From Ilumatobacter sp. (lineage in GTDB: Bacteria; Actinomycetota; Acidimicrobiia; Acidimicrobiales; Ilumatobacteraceae), in contig JABJAB010000106.1 of the NCBI GenBank assembly GCA_018666235.1, positions 1 through 22,834 of the forward strand: DNA of 22,834 bases. The letters run 5' to 3'. Positions 22,603 through 22,834 of this stretch are shown here, piece by piece; position 1 is the stretch's first letter, and the number at the start of each line of letters is the position of its first letter. A model generated the notes under the pieces. The model was given only the letters and a program-made list of their open reading frames with translations, was not told the DNA's origin and did no database searches. A program made the translations under genes and the position numbers.

Positions 22603-22834
22603 GTGAGTGATAAGTCAATCCCAGTGACCATCGAGCATCTCAGCGCTCTCGCCGAGGATGAGCGACTGGCAGTGCTTGTCGATGGCGTTCCTGCTGAGAT
22701 GTTTGTCGCTGACACCGGTTTCTCGGACAAGGTTGTCCTGCAGTTCGCCGAGCCCCACGGTGAGTTCGGTCCTGAATTTGCGACGAAGTACTACGAAATC
22801 TCAGAACCGGGTGTGCTGTCGTGGGGCCATGACG
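22603..22834 (+). CDS. N-terminal part of an unrecognised acidic protein (partial)
   Basis: The frame runs from a GTG at 22603 to the window edge, about 77 residues, beginning MSDKSIPVTIEHLSALAEDE and continuing VADTGFSDKVVLQFAEPHGE. Codon use and residue composition look like a real soluble protein, rich in Asp and Glu. I do not recognise the family. The start is favoured by the leaderless-type box at 22591-22596. The gene reads away from the IS256 element and is separated from it by 202 bp that hold nothing else I can identify. Confidence 0.65.
   Translation, partial: MSDKSIPVTIEHLSALAEDERLAVLVDGVPAEMFVADTGFSDKVVLQFAEPHGEFGPEFATKYYEISEPGVLSWGHD

Noticed and set aside
1..22834. tRNA, rRNA or CRISPR elements
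   Set aside because: No T-loop GGTTCGANTCC-type block within a cloverleaf, no rRNA-like stretch and no spaced direct repeats were seen on either strand.

Overview
The window looks like a chromosomal segment of a high-GC actinomycetote. Its mycobacterial-type MenB (menaquinone), coenzyme F420 ligase CofE, LLM-class F420-type oxidoreductase, type II GNAT/acyl-CoA-synthetase-like protein and HtdZ-like MaoC hydratase fit a deep actinobacterial lineage such as Acidimicrobiia (Ilumatobacter-like). That placement is inferred from protein resemblance only. No rRNA, tRNA or CRISPR array was seen.

Layout. 1-2452 (+): the tail of an unknown gene overlaps, in a GTGA junction, a large membrane protein that joins a kinase-like domain to a flippase-like YbhN/LPG-synthase domain. 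2480-5145 (-): a probable menB - SpoU methyltransferase - purU operon. 5180-7617 (+): a probable alpha/beta hydrolase - cofE - tandem GNAT operon, divergent from menB across only 34 bp. 7646-12341 (-): an M20 metallopeptidase, a small membrane protein with a possible NERD-like motif, and an 866-residue GNAT + NDP-forming acyl-CoA-synthetase-like protein. 12452-13462 (+): a histone-deacetylase-family amidohydrolase. 13463-17716 is looser, with long intergenic stretches: a VOC-bicupin protein, a MaoC hydratase, a free-standing C-terminal LarC domain, a possible decayed gene and a bacterial PH/SHOCT membrane protein. 17717-20966 (-): a SAM methyltransferase, an aldehyde dehydrogenase and an LLM-class oxidoreductase. 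20992-22400: a complete IS256-family insertion sequence whose 34-bp terminal inverted repeats match at 29 of 34 positions. 22603-end (+): the start of an unrecognised gene.

The strongest pattern not tied to a single gene is at the starts of transcription units. Seven genes have a TANNNT box exactly 6 nt before an ATG or GTG start. Three more have CANNNT at the same spacing, and two have TANNNT at 7 nt. This is the geometry of a -10 element serving a leaderless mRNA. Genes inside operons lack a full match, and the IS256 transposase instead has a classical Shine-Dalgarno sequence. Two other points stand out. The IS256 copy sits just upstream of the LLM oxidoreductase, so that an IS-borne ATG reads in frame into the host gene. 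The LarC2 domain stands alone without LarC1 but has its own leaderless-type start.
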